Shown here: positions 5,517-6,116 of the stretch, in pieces
How positions within the stretch are numbered: position 1 is the stretch's first letter
Layout: each line of letters opens with the position of its first letter
NCBI GenBank assembly: GCA_007122555.1
Contig: SKTL01000045.1
Coordinates: 1 to 6,116 of the forward strand
Source of the DNA: Thermomicrobiaceae bacterium
Lineage (GTDB): Bacteria; Chloroflexota; Chloroflexia; Thermomicrobiales; Thermomicrobiaceae
Direction of reading: 5' to 3'
Length of the DNA: 6,116 nucleotides
Notes under the pieces: generated by a model
What the model was told of the DNA's origin: nothing
The model's database searches: none
The model's input: only the letters and a program-made list of their open reading frames with translations
Translations under genes and position numbers: made by a program

Positions 5517-6116
5517 CTACTTCCCCCCAACCTGTTCGATCTCCGGGACCAGCCGGATTTCAAACTGTCGGTAGACTTCGTCCTGAATCAGTTGAATCAA
5601 GTCCCGAACATCCTGTGCGGTCGCTTCCCCGGAATTGACCATGAAATTGCCGTGCAGCTCGGAGATCTGAACGCCGCCAACGCGACAGCCTTTCAATCCA
5701 GCCTTATCGATAAGGTAACCGGCGTAAGAGCCTTCCGGATTGGTGAATACCGAACCAGCACAGGCGCCGGTCGGTTGCGCCTGCTTGCGCCATTGACTGA
5801 ACTCCTTCGCCTGGCGCTGGAGTTCCTCACTGTCACCGTATGGCAGCATGAATGTTGCGCTGAGGACGATCACATCCCTCGGTTTCGGCGCGTGCTTCAG
5901 CACGGTATATCGGTAGGACGCATTCAGCGTATTCGCTGGCCATGTCTCGACCGTTCGATCGGTCAACCGAATGACATCAATCGACTCCAGGTGATCGATC
6001 ATCTCCCCGCCGTGGGCGCCGGCGTTGTTTACAACTGCTCCGCCGACCACTCCCGGCAGTCCTGCGCACCAGACAAGTCCAGACCAGCCTCGTTCCGCGG
6101 TGAGATGTCCCAGTCG
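5517..6116 (-). CDS. murB: UDP-N-acetylenolpyruvoylglucosamine reductase MurB, C-terminal 199 residues
   Basis: FAD-dependent cytoplasmic enzyme that reduces UDP-GlcNAc-enolpyruvate to UDP-MurNAc with NADPH, the second committed peptidoglycan step. The frame is open to the right edge, so the N-terminal FAD-binding part is off the window. The first visible residues include GLPGVVGGAVVNNAGAHGGEM, the conserved FAD-domain segment; the internal GTG at 6050 lies within this motif and is not the start. Next come SYRYTVLK, which carries the substrate-binding Arg, and GACAGSVFTNP, whose Ser (codon 5751-5753) is the proton donor. The C-terminal LVPEIEQVG supplies the catalytic Glu. The RVGGVQISELHGNFMVN segment and the absence of the extra E. 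coli-type loop fit a type II MurB. The stop is 2 nt before ddl, consistent with an operon that probably continues upstream. Confidence 0.97.
   Translation of the reverse strand, partial: RLGHLTAERGWSGLVWCAGLPGVVGGAVVNNAGAHGGEMIDHLESIDVIRLTDRTVETWPANTLNASYRYTVLKHAPKPRDVIVLSATFMLPYGDSEELQRQAKEFSQWRKQAQPTGACAGSVFTNPEGSYAGYLIDKAGLKGCRVGGVQISELHGNFMVNSGEATAQDVRDLIQLIQDEVYRQFEIRLVPEIEQVGGK

Noticed and set aside
1..6116. New defence, mobile or biosynthetic system
   Set aside because: Every gene in the window belongs to a well-known housekeeping family with intact motifs. There are no repeats in array form, no transposase, integrase or toxin-like genes, and no unexplained ORF on the coding strands.

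Overview
This window looks like a chromosomal core region of a bacterium with moderately high GC. It carries the downstream part of a division and cell wall (dcw) cluster on the minus strand. The gene order, read in the direction of transcription, is murB - ddl - ftsQ - ftsZ - nrdR. A convergent thioredoxin gene and a divergent glycosyltransferase gene follow. FtsQ placed directly before FtsZ with no ftsA between them, and NrdR immediately behind FtsZ, fit Chloroflexota (Thermomicrobia-like) better than Proteobacteria or Firmicutes. That assignment is an inference from gene order and protein character, not from a marker comparison. TAA, TAG and TGA all serve as stops, so the genetic code is the usual one.

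Layout. Positions 1-985 (minus) hold the N-terminal 328 residues of a GT4-family glycosyltransferase whose C-terminus lies off the left edge. Positions 986-1159 are a divergent promoter region: an extended -10 faces the glycosyltransferase, and a strong -35/-10 pair faces trxA. The trxA spacer contains a centred dyad, and a stem-loop sits at the predicted 5' end of the mRNA. trxA (1160-1486, plus) is followed by two hairpins in the 91-bp gap where it converges with nrdR. nrdR (1578-2066) and ftsZ (2071-3276) are 4 nt apart and almost certainly co-transcribed. Positions 3277-3612 are a 336-bp gap with no convincing gene; it holds inverted repeats and weak promoter candidates for ftsZ. ftsQ (3613-4386), ddl (4396-5514) and murB (5517 to the right edge) are separated by only 9 and 2 nt.

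How the genes work together. MurB makes UDP-MurNAc and Ddl makes D-Ala-D-Ala, both cytoplasmic peptidoglycan precursor steps. FtsQ and FtsZ build the divisome that directs septal wall synthesis. NrdR is the ATP/dATP-sensing repressor of ribonucleotide reductase genes, and thioredoxin is a usual electron donor to that enzyme, so the nrdR/trxA junction joins division to deoxynucleotide supply and redox. I see no mobile element, CRISPR array, tRNA or rRNA, and no sign of a new defence or metabolic system. The points worth a second look are regulatory: the trxA promoter architecture, the ftsZ upstream region, and the absence of ftsA.
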